Of a DNA stretch of 64,000 nucleotides, positions 1 through 12,317 are shown piece after piece. The stretch comes from Erythroxylum novogranatense (lineage: Eukaryota; Streptophyta; Magnoliopsida; Malpighiales; Erythroxylaceae): NCBI GenBank assembly GCA_029891385.1, contig CM057231.1, positions 19,995,300 to 20,059,299 of the forward strand, in the 5' to 3' direction. Within the stretch, counting starts at the first letter, position 1; each line of letters starts with the position of its first letter. The position numbers and the translations under genes are program-made. The notes below the pieces were generated by a model. The model was not told where the DNA came from and did not search any database. It worked only from the letters and a program-made list of their open reading frames with translations.

Positions 1-67
1 TTGAGGGTCACCTAGAAGGGATGGGAATGAAGGATATGTCAAACTTGCTTTAGGGCAAGTGGGAGAT
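1..67 (+). mobile_element. 3' end of Copia internal region with PPT
   Basis: The stretch ends in caagtgggagatt directly before a TGTT terminus, the usual polypurine tract of plant Copia elements. The rest of this element lies upstream of the window. No coding can be read in the 67 bases. Confidence 0.75.
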
Positions 68-2171
68 TGTTCGAGTTATGTAAATATAATGCCCTGGAAA
101 GAAAGTGTGTTTACATGTAACTTTATCTTCTTGATTCTGCTTTATAATGAAAATATTTATTATTAATAAAACAAAAGAGTTTGGTTTTATCTGTATGAGC
201 ATTATATATCTGGTCATAAGGTACCAAGATTCATTTGTAAGTAATATACATATACATAGAGATGTATGGGAAACATGTATATTATTAGAATCTAAATTAA
301 TTGATTCACAGTTGAATAATCAAGTTGGTCGTTTGATTATGGTTTAGGCGTAGTGTTGCAATTTATCTCCATATAAGTAAAGGAGTTTACTTAAAGGGAA
401 TGATGAGTTTCATATCATGATAGTAGTAGACTATCGATAATGGCACTATTAAATGAATTGGAATCAAGTATGTTTTCAAGAATAAAGTGGGTCGTTACTT
501 TAATCTTAAAACATACAACTTAAACATTCGCTATTATGAACCACAATCTTGATGAGTGGTGAACTCATATGTGTTTCATTATAATTCTTGATATGATCGG
601 AATGGATTTTTACAGGTATTAATCCGATTATCGAATGTTGAAATTATTAATTGAAACATGTATCGAACAACATTCACTCAAATAAAGAGTTTATAGTGTT
701 ATCATCTCTTACAGATGTTTTAAGGAGATTTGGTGATTAAACTGGCGCCATGGTTTGATAGACTAGCTACCCATCAAGTCTTAACACTAAGATGAGATCT
801 TATGTGTTAATCACCATATAAAGTAAAATGAGAGATCTAGAAGGAAAAACCAACATAAGGGCAAAACGGTAATTTTACCCTTTGTTGTGCGGATGGCTAT
901 AATAAGGTTCTAAATAGGGTTTTCAATTGGATATATTCTCATAATATTTAATAATTCAAGAGTTCAACTAATTTTCTTTAGTGGAATGACATTTAGTTAA
1001 TAAGCTAGAATTAATTCCAATGAGATTGAATTATTTCTGGGCTTATTGGAGCTTGAATTATCAAAGTCTAATAAGATTCCCCACTTGGCTTTAAGGAAGG
1101 TTATCAAGATAAGTAAGAAGTAGTTTGGAGGCTTTAGAAGTCCATAATTGAATGATGGGCTTATACTAATTAATGGTTAATTGGAAGCCCATATGTTCAT
1201 TTAGAAATGGGCTTGTTTTGGTTTAATGTAATTGATTAGATTAATTATATTAAAACAATTATTTTTTTAAAAATGGAGAAGAAGCAATTTCGAAATTGTG
1301 TTAGGTTAGATGTGTAACCACACATTTGACATTAAAATACTAAATAAAGATGGTCTTTATTATGGTTCATCATTATTAAATGGAGTTATGAACTTACCAT
1401 TAAATGGTTTAATGGTTGGCTTTTAATGTTGGCATGTAACCTATTTGCATTCATTAGATTAAAGATGAAAGATGTGCATTAGATGGACCGTCTTCCTTCT
1501 TTCTTCTTGCCAAAACCGAAATGGGTATTCAATTATAGGTTATGGTCTTTTCAAATAGCCATTTTAAAGATAAATGAAGTAAGTCTCATTATTGGCTATT
1601 TGATGAGTGATTAATGTAAGAAGTGATGCATTGGATGCCTCTCACTCTTTCCATTCATGCATATTTCGAAATTGAGATGTAAGAAAGGGTTCTTGCATGG
1701 TTTTTAGACATTCTCTCTTTTCATGCAAGGTAGAACCGAAATTCCTAAGTGAAAGAATTGAAAGAGTTTCAATTTTGGTTCTTCTTCTTCTAAGAAAATC
1801 TCCTCCAAATATTTCTTCTCCTTTCCCACCAAAGGATTTTGTTAACCTAGTTGTCCTTGAAGAACAAGTGGTAAATCTAATTTGTAGAGGATACTACTAA
1901 AAGGAAGAAGATAGATTGCTAAAGGAAAAGACTCAAAGGCAAAGGATTTGGATCTGAAGGAGAGGATAGCTAAATGAGGATTTAAAGTCAGATGTGAAGG
2001 AGTCGGTAATTCCTTTTATCTTGTTCTTGGTTTTATTATCCTTATACCATATCATGTATGGATTAGCATGTTGATTTGGATATATTGCTTCCAGTGCAAG
2101 ATGATTTCTTAAAAAGTTTTCAAATCTATCGTTTCTCCAAACTAAGCATGCTTTCTTTTTCCGATCCAACA
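68..2171 (+). mobile_element. Copia 3' LTR (about 2.1 kb)
   Basis: The LTR begins TGTTCGAG after a polypurine tract and ends ATCCAACA, giving TGTT..AACA ends. The right boundary is fixed independently: directly after it, at 2172, the sequence becomes collinear with 9079 onward, the other LTR of the Gypsy element it interrupts. The five bases gagca at 2172-2176 also stand at 9079-9083 in the uninterrupted copy, so they are the expected TSD; the partner TSD is outside the window. There are no real ORFs. About 2.1 kb is long for a Copia LTR, which would fit an Angela- or SIRE-like lineage, but the lineage was not determined. Confidence 0.8.
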
Positions 2172-3450
2172 GAGCACCCATCCTTTGACTGCTCGAACAT
2201 GCTTTTGTATTTTGACCATAACTTTCTCTATATTGATCGAATTTGGGTGATTCTTGATTCCCTGTAAATTAGAGACATAGGGATACAACTTTTATGAAGA
2301 AATGGAGTTTTAATTCTATCTCTAAGAGTTTCAATGTTTGGTTGGAAGTTGAGGTATGAATTTTTATGGAACTTATGAACCATATGGAAAATTTTGAGGA
2401 TATCTCTTGATATACTAATCCAAATTAAATGATTTTGGTTTCTTTAGAAAGCTAAGAAATGGGAGAACAACTTTACAGAAGGAAGTTTTGTCTAATTTTG
2501 TCATTTACCTGATCTAATTTAGTATGGAAAGTTGACCAGAATATGTTCTATAGGAAAAATCTGAAGTGGTCAATGAAGCTATGAAATTATTTGACATTGT
2601 TTGGTCCAATTCAATTGTAAGAATACATGGTATTAATGAGGGCTTTGATTCCTAAATGATTTTTGATAAGGATCACATTATTGCACCCCAGAATTGAAAT
2701 TGAACATGCATTGTGCATACATTCTATACATTGATATTTTTATGAAAGAACATTTGTGCAATTGTGCAAAGTGTGATATTTGTGAATGTGTTTTGCCTAT
2801 TTTAGAGGAGCATATCAGACGCCAATCGGATATTGCCGGACCATCCAGGCAATAGCTTATTGGAGCGTACTGTGAGTCAACCTAGATGATTTCCTAGGAT
2901 TGATTTAATTTGATTTGTTTAAGCTTCCAATATTATTATATTGCTTGCGATTTGATTATGAATTCCGGACTTTAATTGTCCGAGGAGATCAATATTCGGG
3001 AATGCATTAGAAGTGCTTTGATTGTGACTTTGTTTGTTATGGAATTCTAAACATTATTATGAATGTAATGTGAATCCTCAACGAAAGTTGAATGCTAGAC
3101 TTAGGTCCGATGATTATGAGTTTTGTTTGAGCATCCTATGTGATTGCCATATATGCCATATTCAGTTTTGATGCATTGGAAGTGTTCCAAATTGATGTGA
3201 AACCCCTATGATATGTGAATTCTCAACGTATGTTGAATGCCAGACTTAGGTCCGATGATTATGAGTTTCTGATTGAACATCATAAGTGATTGTCTGATAT
3301 TTGAATGCCGGACTTAGGTCCGATGATCATGAGTTTCTGATTGAATATCCATGTGATTGTATGATATGGCATAATCAGTATTTGATGCATTTCATAAATG
3401 CATGCTCAGATAAAGGTGTTGTGACTTGAGTAGCCAATATGAAGCGCTTC

Positions 3451-3541
3451 CACGTAGAGCTTTGCTCCGTGATATATGTGTTTGCACGTAGAACTTTGCT
3501 CCATGATATATGTGTTTGCACGTAGAGCTATGCTCCGTGAT
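3451..3541 (+). repeat. 34-bp tandem hairpin repeat in F1 LTR
   Basis: Three copies start at 3451, 3485 and 3519 with period 34. Each contains cacgtagagctttgctccgt, which folds on itself (CACG/CGTG and GAGC/GCTC around a short loop). The second copy has two substitutions and the third has tat for ttt in the loop. The same three copies are at 10359, 10393 and 10427 in the 3' LTR. Confidence 0.85.
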
Positions 3542-3783
3542 TCTGTTCTGAATGAGCCCTATGGGCCAGTATTTGTATAAGTATGTGATAGGCACTCAGT
3601 CACAACAATAAGAACGAATGTGAGTCCATGCATATAGCATTCATATAAGATTGTAATTCTTGAATGATTTGCAAAGTTGTAATGAGTGACCATATGTTAT
3701 GCCTTGTTATGTGAGTGTTTGAAAAATAGTTATGTTCTTAATGAATATCTGTGATATATGTGATGTTGTTTGTAATCCGGTGA

Positions 3784-3822
3784 AATCATCAATGATGGTT
3801 CACTCATTGAGTTGCAAAACTC
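3784..3822 (+). other. Conserved double-hairpin module, F1 5' LTR
   Basis: First dyad 3784-3800: arms aatcatc and gatggtt around aat, with one G.T wobble. Second dyad 3809-3822: gagtt and aactc around a short loop. The same pair in the same order is found in F2 and F4 LTRs, and the second alone in F3. Function unknown. Confidence 0.7.
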
Positions 3823-4302
3823 ATCAAAAATTGCAATGTGGCTTTTCAAGTTCTGAGGAATTATTTCAGCTAGGCTAAATGGAGTATAGCCACTGAGGTA
3901 TATTATGGACTAGGGGTCGGGATTAGTTTGCACCTGCACATGTCTTCATTGATTTTTATTTTTGAATTATGTTCCGCAAGAATTGTACAAAGTGTATATA
4001 AACGATTTGGTAATGAAATGACTTTATGGTTTCAAGTGTTTTGTATCTGAAATGGGCCCAATTTTAAGGTTGAATACTAATGTTTGTAAAGATTGTAGCT
4101 TGGAAATGGAAATGTTTTCAAATGACATGGGCCCAATTTGATGAGTAAATTCCGCTTGCACGTATTTTGTTTTAAAGAAACAAAAGTTTTGTAATGAATT
4201 TTGACTGAATGATCATTCTAGCATGCCACCCTTGCGGGGTACGTACTCGAATATCACCATAGATGTCGGGTACATGTCTTGTGAGAGTGGAGTGTTACAT
4301 TT

Positions 4303-4314
4303 TGGTATCAGAGC
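4303..4314 (+). other. Primer-binding site, initiator Met tRNA
   Basis: tggtatcagagc starts three bases after the 5' LTR end and is the standard plant PBS complementary to initiator methionine tRNA. It fixes the orientation of the F1 element as plus. Confidence 0.9.
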
Positions 4315-7300
4315 CCAGTTTTAGTATCTTACATGGGTAGTTTTCGACATATGTGTTAAGTTACGTGCATTTCAATCATATCATAGCAGGCAGTAGCAAC
4401 TGATCCCTAGTATGAGTTGCATTTATATGAGTCACATACATGAGCATTTGTTAAGTGTTTAAATTGATGGAATTAGTTGGAAGAATGATGATATGTCTGA
4501 CTATGAGAAAATGAAAGTTTGTGGATATTTAGAAAAGGAAAATAGTATATGGTTGGATATGACGAATAATGATGTAATATATTTGTATTGGTGGATGTAT
4601 GATGGCATACGATATCGAGATTGTAGTGTGGGCAGATATTCCTGAATGTGCTATAAATGTGAATACATTGTCTTCAATTGATTAAGGAAAGTAATGATAT
4701 AGGGATGAATGACGAGATTTAAAGCGTACAAGCCAAGTTGAAAGAAAACAAAATTTTCTATGACTTTGAGAGGTCAAACTTGGACTTGAAATGATTGTCG
4801 AATAAAAGTGATATGAGTTATGATTCACTATAAAAATATGTTGGTGGAATTGCGATCGAGATTTTAGGACAATGAGTCTGAATTAATGGTGAAAATATGC
4901 ATGTATGATGATATAGTGGTAATTGGAAGATGGGGTCAAGATGGTGAGAATTGTGAAAGTTGTCATAGTTTAGTTAATTTGTTACTTTGTGAGCACATAT
5001 TTAAGAATCGGATTACTATGTCAAATGTGAGAATCGAGCACATAAGAATTATATGTGTGGAGAGGATACAAGAAGCAATCTATGGGATATGAATAAATAT
5101 TTAGTCATAGTTCCCATAATTTAACGTCTATGATGAATTAGAGTAATGAATGAAAGTGCTTATGGTTATCGATCGAGGATAGATTGAGAGTGTTAAAGAT
5201 GATATTGTGTGTGATGAAATCAAGGAAAAGAAGAAGGGAAAGACTGTGGCATAGTTCCCACGACCGAGGTTATATGAAGAAGAGATAAGTGTTTTCCCAA
5301 ATCAAATGAGATTAAGATATTCTTAGCGTAAGTTGTTAATTAGTGAATTGTTTTAAATACATCTCTAGATGAGATGTGATGTTTATGAATAGTTGAAATG
5401 ACCTTTTGGGGTACTAAGAATGTTTGATAAGCAATGATGGGAATAGTTGATTGATAAGGATTAGATGAACAATATAATTGATCGTAGTAAGAAATCTTCT
5501 TTGCCAGAAGAATTTCACCGAATATAGTTAAGTTGACCTAATGGTTTACTTTTAAGAATGAATGAAAACGGAATAAATTAAAAGAAGAATATTGGAGTTC
5601 TATGCCCGATGAAGACTTATGCATAAGATATAAAATGTGCTACTAAGAGTGTATGCATTTTGTTTGAGGTAAAGTATCCAACTATGTGATTGGATTTTTG
5701 AATTTGAAGTGAAACCCTTGCTAATGTGAGGAGAACTTAGGCCACATTATATTATGTGAAACTACATTCAGGGAATACATAAGTGATTTGATGAGTGTGT
5801 TGCCAACACAGGAAGTTAAATTTGTGAATGTATTGAAACAAGAGGAGAAACTAGTAAGAATGGTTCAACATTATGTCAATGTGAAATCAGAGGAAATAGT
5901 AGGAGTGGAAGGATCTTTCGAGAAAATAAGTCAATTGAGAAATTAGCAAAAATATGAGATAATATTACGTCACTGGGAAATTAAGTGCGTAAGGAATTAC
6001 GAGAACTAATGATGGGTACATAGAGTTTTGGCAATATTTGTTAGAGTTAACTACACCTCTGAAAGTGTCATAGTATTGAAGAATAAAGTGATCCAATTTT
6101 GTTTGGATCAGTTAGTGGTTGTGATCATAGATAATATTTTGAATGTATTCGAAGAGTTGAAAAGAATATTTTGATCACTTAAGAAAATATGTGGTTTCGA
6201 ATATATGTATGAAATTATGTCTGTGCATTAAAGTGAAGCTGTGTGTAGCATATTTTGTTATTCGATGCATATCATATAATACATGTTCTGATAAAGGTGT
6301 TGTGATCAGAGTAGCCAATCTAAAAGAGCTTTAAGCTCAGAATTCTACACGTAGAGCTTTGCTCCGTGATTTTTGTTTCTAACTGAGCCTAATGACCAGT
6401 ACCTTTATCTGTATCGGAAAGGCACTTGATCACAACAAATAGTATCGAATTTGGAGATTTTGTATTATGCAATGAGGTTTCACATCAGAAATTAAGATGC
6501 ACTGTGTTGCAGCGTACCAAACTGATTTTTGTATGCATAGAGACAATTAGTCTCATGAGTTAAATGTTTGATATATGATTTGAAATTTGTTAAAATAGCC
6601 ATTGCTTTGAAAGCTTGGAGACACTATTGGTGTAGTGAAACATATTGGATTTTATATTCAGATAAATAAAGTTTGAGGTACTTATTGAGTTTGAAATAAT
6701 ATTTGTACGAGACTGCGATAATAGACAGAAGTATTGAAGGACTATGGGTATTCAAATATGTACTATCTTGGTAAAACTAGTGTACATACTTGTTGCTTGA
6801 CCAGAAAATTAATAAAAGAATAACACAAATTCAGAAATTGTGGATTCCTAAATCTTGTGCAATGAAGAGCATAGAATATTGGGTTAACTTTTGGGCAAAT
6901 CAAGGTACTATTAGCTAACGAATGTAAAATCAGTTTCACATCAACTGATGGGCAAGGCCCAAATGAAGGATTTAGAGTTGATGAATCTTATTGAGGAAAT
7001 TGTAAGTTGGTAATGAATCTGAATTTTGAGTTTGAACAGGAAAAGAGTACCGTGTGATTGTTATATGAAGTTTGTGTGTACAACAATGATGATTCAGTAA
7101 AAGATTGTCAAAGATAGTACAAATAACAACCTATGCTATACATCCTAGCAGGAATTCGATGAAATAATGTTTAAAGTGACTACTTGTAATCGTTGCCAAC
7201 AATCTTAACAGTTGGAGATACGTTTAAAGTTTATATTTTAGAGTTCATAGAAATATGAGGTCAATGCTTAGTTATAATTGACTTGAAGCATAACAATCAA

Positions 7301-7939
7301 TATCACAGTGATAGCATTAGAATGTCAGATAAGATGTTATACGACAGAAAGAGTCAACCACCTTTATACTGGATGAGTGAAATTGATGTGTACTAGAAAC
7401 TAAGTGACTCAAGCAAAATGAATGATTAGGTGGATCAACACCAAAGATTGAAATAAAGTGAGCTAGACACATGAGTTAAGTGTTTTAACGCAAAAGAGAT
7501 ATGAAATATCAAGAAACAGATGAATTGTTTTTGATAGTATCACCTTCCCAAGGCATACTTAAGATAGGAAAAAAAAAGGGTGAGTTAACCCGACATGAAA
7601 TTGTCCATAGGAAAGTTTTGTAAGAAAAAGACTATTAACATAAGTTTGTAACACCAACAAAGAGGACTTATATGCATTAAGTATGATGTGTGAGTATGAT
7701 AAGAAATCATGATATGATATGATCCAGAAGTAATGTGGAACTAGAGGTGAAAATTTTGAATGATCTGAAATATATTGAGGAGACAAACAAGATTGTGTGA
7801 TATCTGAATAAGTAACGGGAAAATCGATTGATTCCATTGACTACAGTCAAGTAAAGGAAGTTATTCGAGTGATAGTGCCAAAAGGGTAAAGGTAGAGCAT
7901 ATGATGAAACACTTACCCTTACCTGTTTGATTAATCAGG
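4315..7939 (+). pseudogene. Dead internal region of F1 Gypsy element
   Basis: No reading frame survives beyond about 90 codons. Two pol remnants can be read. Near 6100-6190 a frame reads QLVVVIIDNIL followed by EELKRIF, matching the Gypsy RT block that normally reads VVVFIDDIL; the second catalytic Asp is Asn here and a stop follows. Near 6925-6985 a frame reads SFTSTDGQGPNEG, matching the integrase motif that normally reads FHPQTDGQSER. Between them, at about 6260-6450, lies a piece resembling the element's own LTR. The internal region totals 3.7 kb, shorter than the roughly 5 kb of an intact Tekay-type element, so deletion as well as point decay has occurred. Gag and the chromodomain were not recognised. 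Confidence 0.7.
6260..6450 (+). repeat. LTR-like fragment inside F1 internal region
   Basis: The segment carries tctgataaaggtgttgtgat, agtagccaat, one cacgtagagctttgctccgt hairpin and ggcacttgatcacaac, in the same order as 3405-3610 of the LTR but with only one hairpin unit and many differences. It looks like an older, diverged copy of the LTR hairpin block embedded in pol. Confidence 0.65.
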
Positions 7940-7980
7940 TAAGAATTTTGAGGACAAAATTTTTTGTAGGAGGGGAGAGT
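7940..7980 (+). other. F1 polypurine tract region
   Basis: The sequence runs from gaattttgaggacaaaattt to ggaggggagagt, directly before the TGTAACATCCC start of the 3' LTR. A gaggacaaaat(t) tail followed by a G-rich tract is typical of plant Tekay/Del-type Gypsy elements. Confidence 0.85.
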
Positions 7981-8935
7981 TGTAACATCCCGTTACCCAT
8001 GTGAGAGATATAATTGTGAATTTTGAGAATTTATGAGAAATTAGGAAAAATGCACATCATGCATTATTAATTGTGACATGCTCATTTTTGCACATTCATA
8101 TAATTGTACATGCATTCCTTGACATTTCAGGGTACAATTGAATTATTAACTGTGAATAAAATGTGTTTTGGTGATTTTGGTCTATTTAGATTATTCGAAA
8201 TTTTTGTTGAATTTTAGAAAAATATTTATTTTTCGGACCAATCCTATTGTGACTCATGGACTAATTATTGTGTGACAAATGGCATGAACATGTTGGAGAC
8301 ATGTGGAAGGTTACTTGAAGGACAAATGGCTCACAGGTATAGAGCCATGTGTCAAATTGTCATTAACCCACGTAGGCATATGCTTAGGTAAAGAAATCTC
8401 CGTAGTTTGCATGTTTTCATTTGAGTCATTCTTCTTCCTCACCGAAATACCAAACTGATTCTGTTGAGAAGTTGGCTTTTGAATCTTTCATCAAAGTAAA
8501 GATTTCATTACTTAGAGAGTGCTTCATCGGTTATCCTTGGTTTTCTTTATCCACCGTGAGCTTCATTGCTGGAATCGGAGCTGAACCAAGTAAGTGTTGT
8601 TTTTCATGCGATTCAGTGACTATGGTCTGTTTCCCACGGTACATGCATGGATATTGAGTGTTTATAGAAATGAATGAGATAAGTCTGATGATGCTCGGGT
8701 GATTGATACCGAAGTTGTGCATGCATGAGAGGGTAAGCAAAGTTTCGGTGATGAATGACTTAGATGATGGATCTGTAAGATAAAAGAATGTCTAGAAAAG
8801 TATGAAATAAGTTCTGTCTAGTTAATTTGAGTGTGATCTGAGTTATTGTTGTGACATTGAGTTTCAGGAAAATTACAGTGGAGTGAGATAGTGAAAAGTC
8901 TGGAAAAAAGAATTCGGAGAAGACGAGTTTCAGAA

Positions 8936-9083
8936 CCAGATGTCGCGACGTCCATTTTCTTCCTCTCCGTGGCGTAGGAGACCCCCCTTGAACTCGTCGT
9001 GACGAACGTTGTAAAAATCCCGAGAAATTTGATTTTTTGGGCTGTTCGTCGCGACATCATATTTTCCCCACGTCGCGACGAGC
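8936..9083 (+). repeat. Palindromic CpG-rich stretch in F1 LTR
   Basis: Four near-palindromes of the type gtcgcgac or gtcgtgac occur at about 8941, 8996, 9049 and 9071 in otherwise AT-rich DNA. The last is followed by gagca, the point where the Copia element entered the other LTR. Confidence 0.75.
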
Positions 9084-10694
9084 ACCCATCCTTTGACTGC
9101 TCAAACATGCTTTTGTATTTTGACCATAAATTTCTCTATACTGATCCAATTTGGTTGATTCTTGATTCCCTGTAAACTAGAGACATATGGATACAACTTT
9201 TATGAAGAAATGGAGTTTTAATTTTGTCTCTAAGAGTTTCAATTTTTCGTTGGAAGTTGAGGTATGAATTTTTCTGGAACTTATGAACCGTATGGAATAT
9301 TTTGAGGATATCTTTTGGTATACTGAACCAAATTAAAGGATTTTGGTGTCTTTAGAAAGCTAAGAAATGGGAGAACAACTTGACAGAAGGAAGTTTTGTC
9401 TAATTTGGTCATTTACCTAATCTAATTTAGTATGGAAAGTTGACCCGAATATGTTCTAAGGAAAAATCTGAAGTGGTCAATGAAGCTATGAAATTATTTG
9501 ACATTGTTTGGTCCAATTCAATTGTAAGAATACATGGTATTAATGAGGGCTTTGATTCCTAAATGATTTTTGATAAGGATCGCATTATTGCACCCCGGAA
9601 TTGTCATTGAACATGCATTGTGCATACATTCTATACATTGATATTTTTATGAAAGAACATTTGTGCAATTATGCAAAGTGTGATATTTGTGAATGTGTTT
9701 TGCCTATTTTAGAGGAGCATATCGGACGCCAATCGGACATTGCCGGACCATCCAGGAAATAGCTTATTGGAGCGTACTGTGAGTCAACCTAGATGATTTC
9801 CTAGGATTGATTTAATTTGATTTGTTTAAGCTTCCAATATTATTATATTGCTTGCGATTTGATTATGAATTCCAGACTTTAATTGTCCGAGGAGATCAAT
9901 ATTCGGAAATGCATTAGAAGTACTTTGATTGTGACTTTGTTTGCTATGGAATTCTGAACATTATTATGATTGTTATGTGAATCCTCAACGAAAGTTGAAT
10001 GCCAGACTTAGGTCCGATGATTATGAGTTTTGTTTGAGCATCTTATGTGATTGCCATATATGCCATATTCAGTTTTGATGCATTGGAAGTGTTCCAAATT
10101 GATGTGAAACCCCTATGATATGGGAATTCTCAACGTATGTTGAATGCCAGACTTAGGTCCGATGATTATGAGTTTCTGATTGAACATCATAAGTGATTGT
10201 CTGATATTTGAATACTGGACTTAGGTCCGATGATCATAAGTTTCTGATTGAATATCATATGTGATTGTATGATATGGCATAATCAGTATTTGATGCATTT
10301 CATAAATGCATGCTCAGATAAAGGCGTTGTGACTTGAGTAGCCAATATAAAGCGCTTCCACGTAGAGCTTTGCTCCGTGATATATGTGTTTTCACGTAGA
10401 GCTTTGCTCCGTGATATATGTGTTTGCACGTAGAGCTATGCTCCGTAATTACATTACGACCGAGCCACGTGGGCCGTGAGATTTGTATAAGTATGTGATA
10501 GGCACTCAGTCACAACAATAAGAACGAATGTGAGTCTCACGCATATAACATTCATATAAGATTGTAATTCTTGAATGATTTGTAAAGTTGTAATGAGTGA
10601 CCATATGTTATGCCTTGTTATGTGAGTGTCTAAAAAATAGTTATGTTCTTAATGAATATCTGTGATATATGTGATGTTGTTTGTAATCCGGTGA

Positions 10695-10733
10695 AATCAT
10701 CAATGATGGTTCACTCAATGAGTTGTAAAACTC
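10695..10733 (+). other. Conserved double-hairpin module, F1 3' LTR
   Basis: Same two dyads as at 3784-3822; the loop of the second has one change (gttgtaaaac). Confidence 0.7.
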
Positions 10734-11206
10734 ATCAAAAATTGCAATGTGGCTTTTTAGGTTCTGAGGAATTATTTCAGCTAGGCTAAATGGAGTATAG
10801 CCACTGAGGTCTGTTATGGACTAGGGGTCGGGATCGGTTTGCACCGCACATGTCTTCATTGATTTTATTTTGAATTATGTTCCATGAAATTGTACAAAGT
10901 GTATATAAACGATTTGGTAATGAAATGACTTTATGGTTTCAAGTGTTTTGTATCTGAAAATGGGCCCAATTTTAAGGTTGAATACTAATGTTTGTAAAGA
11001 TTGTAGCTGGAAATGGAAATGTTTTCAAATGACATGGGCCCAATTTGATGAGTAAATTCTGCTTGCATGTATTTTGTTTTAAAGAAACAAAAGTTTTGTA
11101 ATGAATTTTGACTGAATGATCGTTCTAGCATGCCACCCTTGCGGGATACGTACTCGAAAATCACCATAGATGTCGGGTACGTTTCTTGTGAGGGTGGGGT
11201 GTTACA

Positions 11207-12317
11207 TTTATACCATTCTTTTTATATAGACCACATTATATGCTTTTGAACTTAACCAAATGCCCTACCTAAGCTATACTAGTGGAACATTTGTGATTGC
11301 TAAGTTGTGGATCTACAAAAAAATAAGTGTGGGGGTGTACATATGTGTAGGTTGGTTATAATGTTGGGATGCTACTTTATGTCATATCATTAAAATTCCC
11401 ATATTAATGTTGTTTCTTTTAATTTCCATAAGAGAAAAAGTGAAAAAGGGAAGTAAAAGAAAAGAGAAGAGAAGAGAAGAAAAAGAAAAAGAAAGAAAGA
11501 AAAAGAAAACGAAAGAAAGAAAAAGAAAAAGAAAAAGAAAAGTTTAAATAAATATATCAAATAGGAAGTGCATAAGTGTTGAAAAGATTTTATGATTAAT
11601 GCATCCTCCAAAAGTTGTGATGAATGGGTTATTTGAATATGTTAAATATGAGGTAGATGTTGGGTTGGAAGCTTCAGTCTTTATGGTTTCAATGTATTGT
11701 CATTGATTGTATGAGTGATCCCTTTAAATTGGTATATGCTTCATTTGGTTTGTGTGTGAGAGCTGGATTGAGTCGTCAAATGTAACTGTTGCATTCATCA
11801 TAGCTGACAGTAACTAGTTTTGTATGAATTTTAACTTGTAAACTTGATATTTCATTGAGTGTTACTTTTGTTTCACTAGCTTTGATGGTGTTCATGCTAC
11901 TTTACCTAAATGCGTATCACCTTACCTTTTCCCACATTATAACCCTAAAAAGTCCTTTGATTCATGATTTTACATGTAACCTTTAGTGGTGGAGAAATGA
12001 AATGATATGCAAAGTTTTGGAATGTCTTGATCATGAATGATATTGAGTGTACCTATAGATATATTTTTGGTAAACAAATTTTCTAAGTCTACTATTAGAT
12101 TGCTCAATTTTTATTAAAGATATTGAATGTTGATTAATCATGAGTAAAAGTTTGGAATGTTGAGTTCTTGTTATGATTTTTGAAAGTCATTCATCTTTTT
12201 TATGATTCTGTATTCTTAGGAAATATAGGAAATGAGTAAATGTTTTAGGCATACGGTTTTAATTTATATGTTTTATTCAAGGATGGTCAAAAGTTAAGTG
12301 TGGGGAAAATCAATAAG
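11207..12317 (+). mobile_element. Non-coding 3' region of a Tat/Athila-like Gypsy element
   Basis: No coding is visible. The stretch has aagtgtgggg-type motifs at about 11322 (ataagtgtgggggtg) and 12296-12310 (aagtgtggggaaaat), typical of the region before the 3' LTR in plant Tat/Athila Gypsy elements, the second directly before a sequence that recurs at 54572. The 5' part of this element is missing because the F1 element adjoins it on the left. Lineage is inferred from style, not from protein domains. Confidence 0.5.
11430..11548 (+). repeat. Purine microsatellite (GAAA/AAGA-rich)
   Basis: About 115 bases of almost pure A and G with runs of gaaaa, gaaag and gaaga units. An imperfect simple repeat; the minus-strand frame rich in Phe, Ser and Leu over it is an artefact. 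Confidence 0.9.

Larger units (their letters stand above)
2172..4299 (+). mobile_element. F1 Gypsy 5' LTR, right part
   Basis: Collinear with 9079-11206 and of the same length (2128 bases), with only scattered substitutions and single-base indels. It ends in gagagtggagtgttaca, followed after three bases by an initiator-Met PBS, so it is the 5' LTR. Its left part is cut off by the Copia insertion and lies upstream of the window. The high similarity to the 3' LTR suggests a moderately recent insertion compared with the fragments around it. The 3' terminal 70 bases resemble those of families F2 and F4. Confidence 0.9.
7981..11206 (+). mobile_element. F1 Gypsy 3' LTR (3226 bp)
   Basis: Starts TGTAACATCCC immediately after the PPT and ends GGGGTGTTACA. 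From 9079 onward it matches the 5' LTR; the first 1.1 kb has no counterpart in the window because of the Copia insertion. It contains a GTAAGTGT splice-donor-like site at 8590, a palindromic CpG-rich stretch at 8936-9083, the three 34-bp hairpins at 10359-10447 and the double-hairpin module at 10695-10733. The expected TSD after the end is tttat (11207-11211); its partner is outside the window. The short frames read on either strand here are chance ORFs. Confidence 0.92.

Noticed and set aside
3451..3541. Three spaced hairpin repeats considered as a CRISPR-like array
   Set aside because: The period is 34 with near-identical units, they sit in an LTR and are copied in the partner LTR; no unique spacers and no cas genes in a plant genome.
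8818..9108. Minus-strand 96-residue ORF in the F1 LTR
   Set aside because: It spans the palindromic stretch of an LTR and is not present in the other LTR because of the Copia insertion; no motif.
11390..11611. Minus-strand ORF with a long Phe run considered as a membrane protein
   Set aside because: It is the translation of a purine microsatellite.
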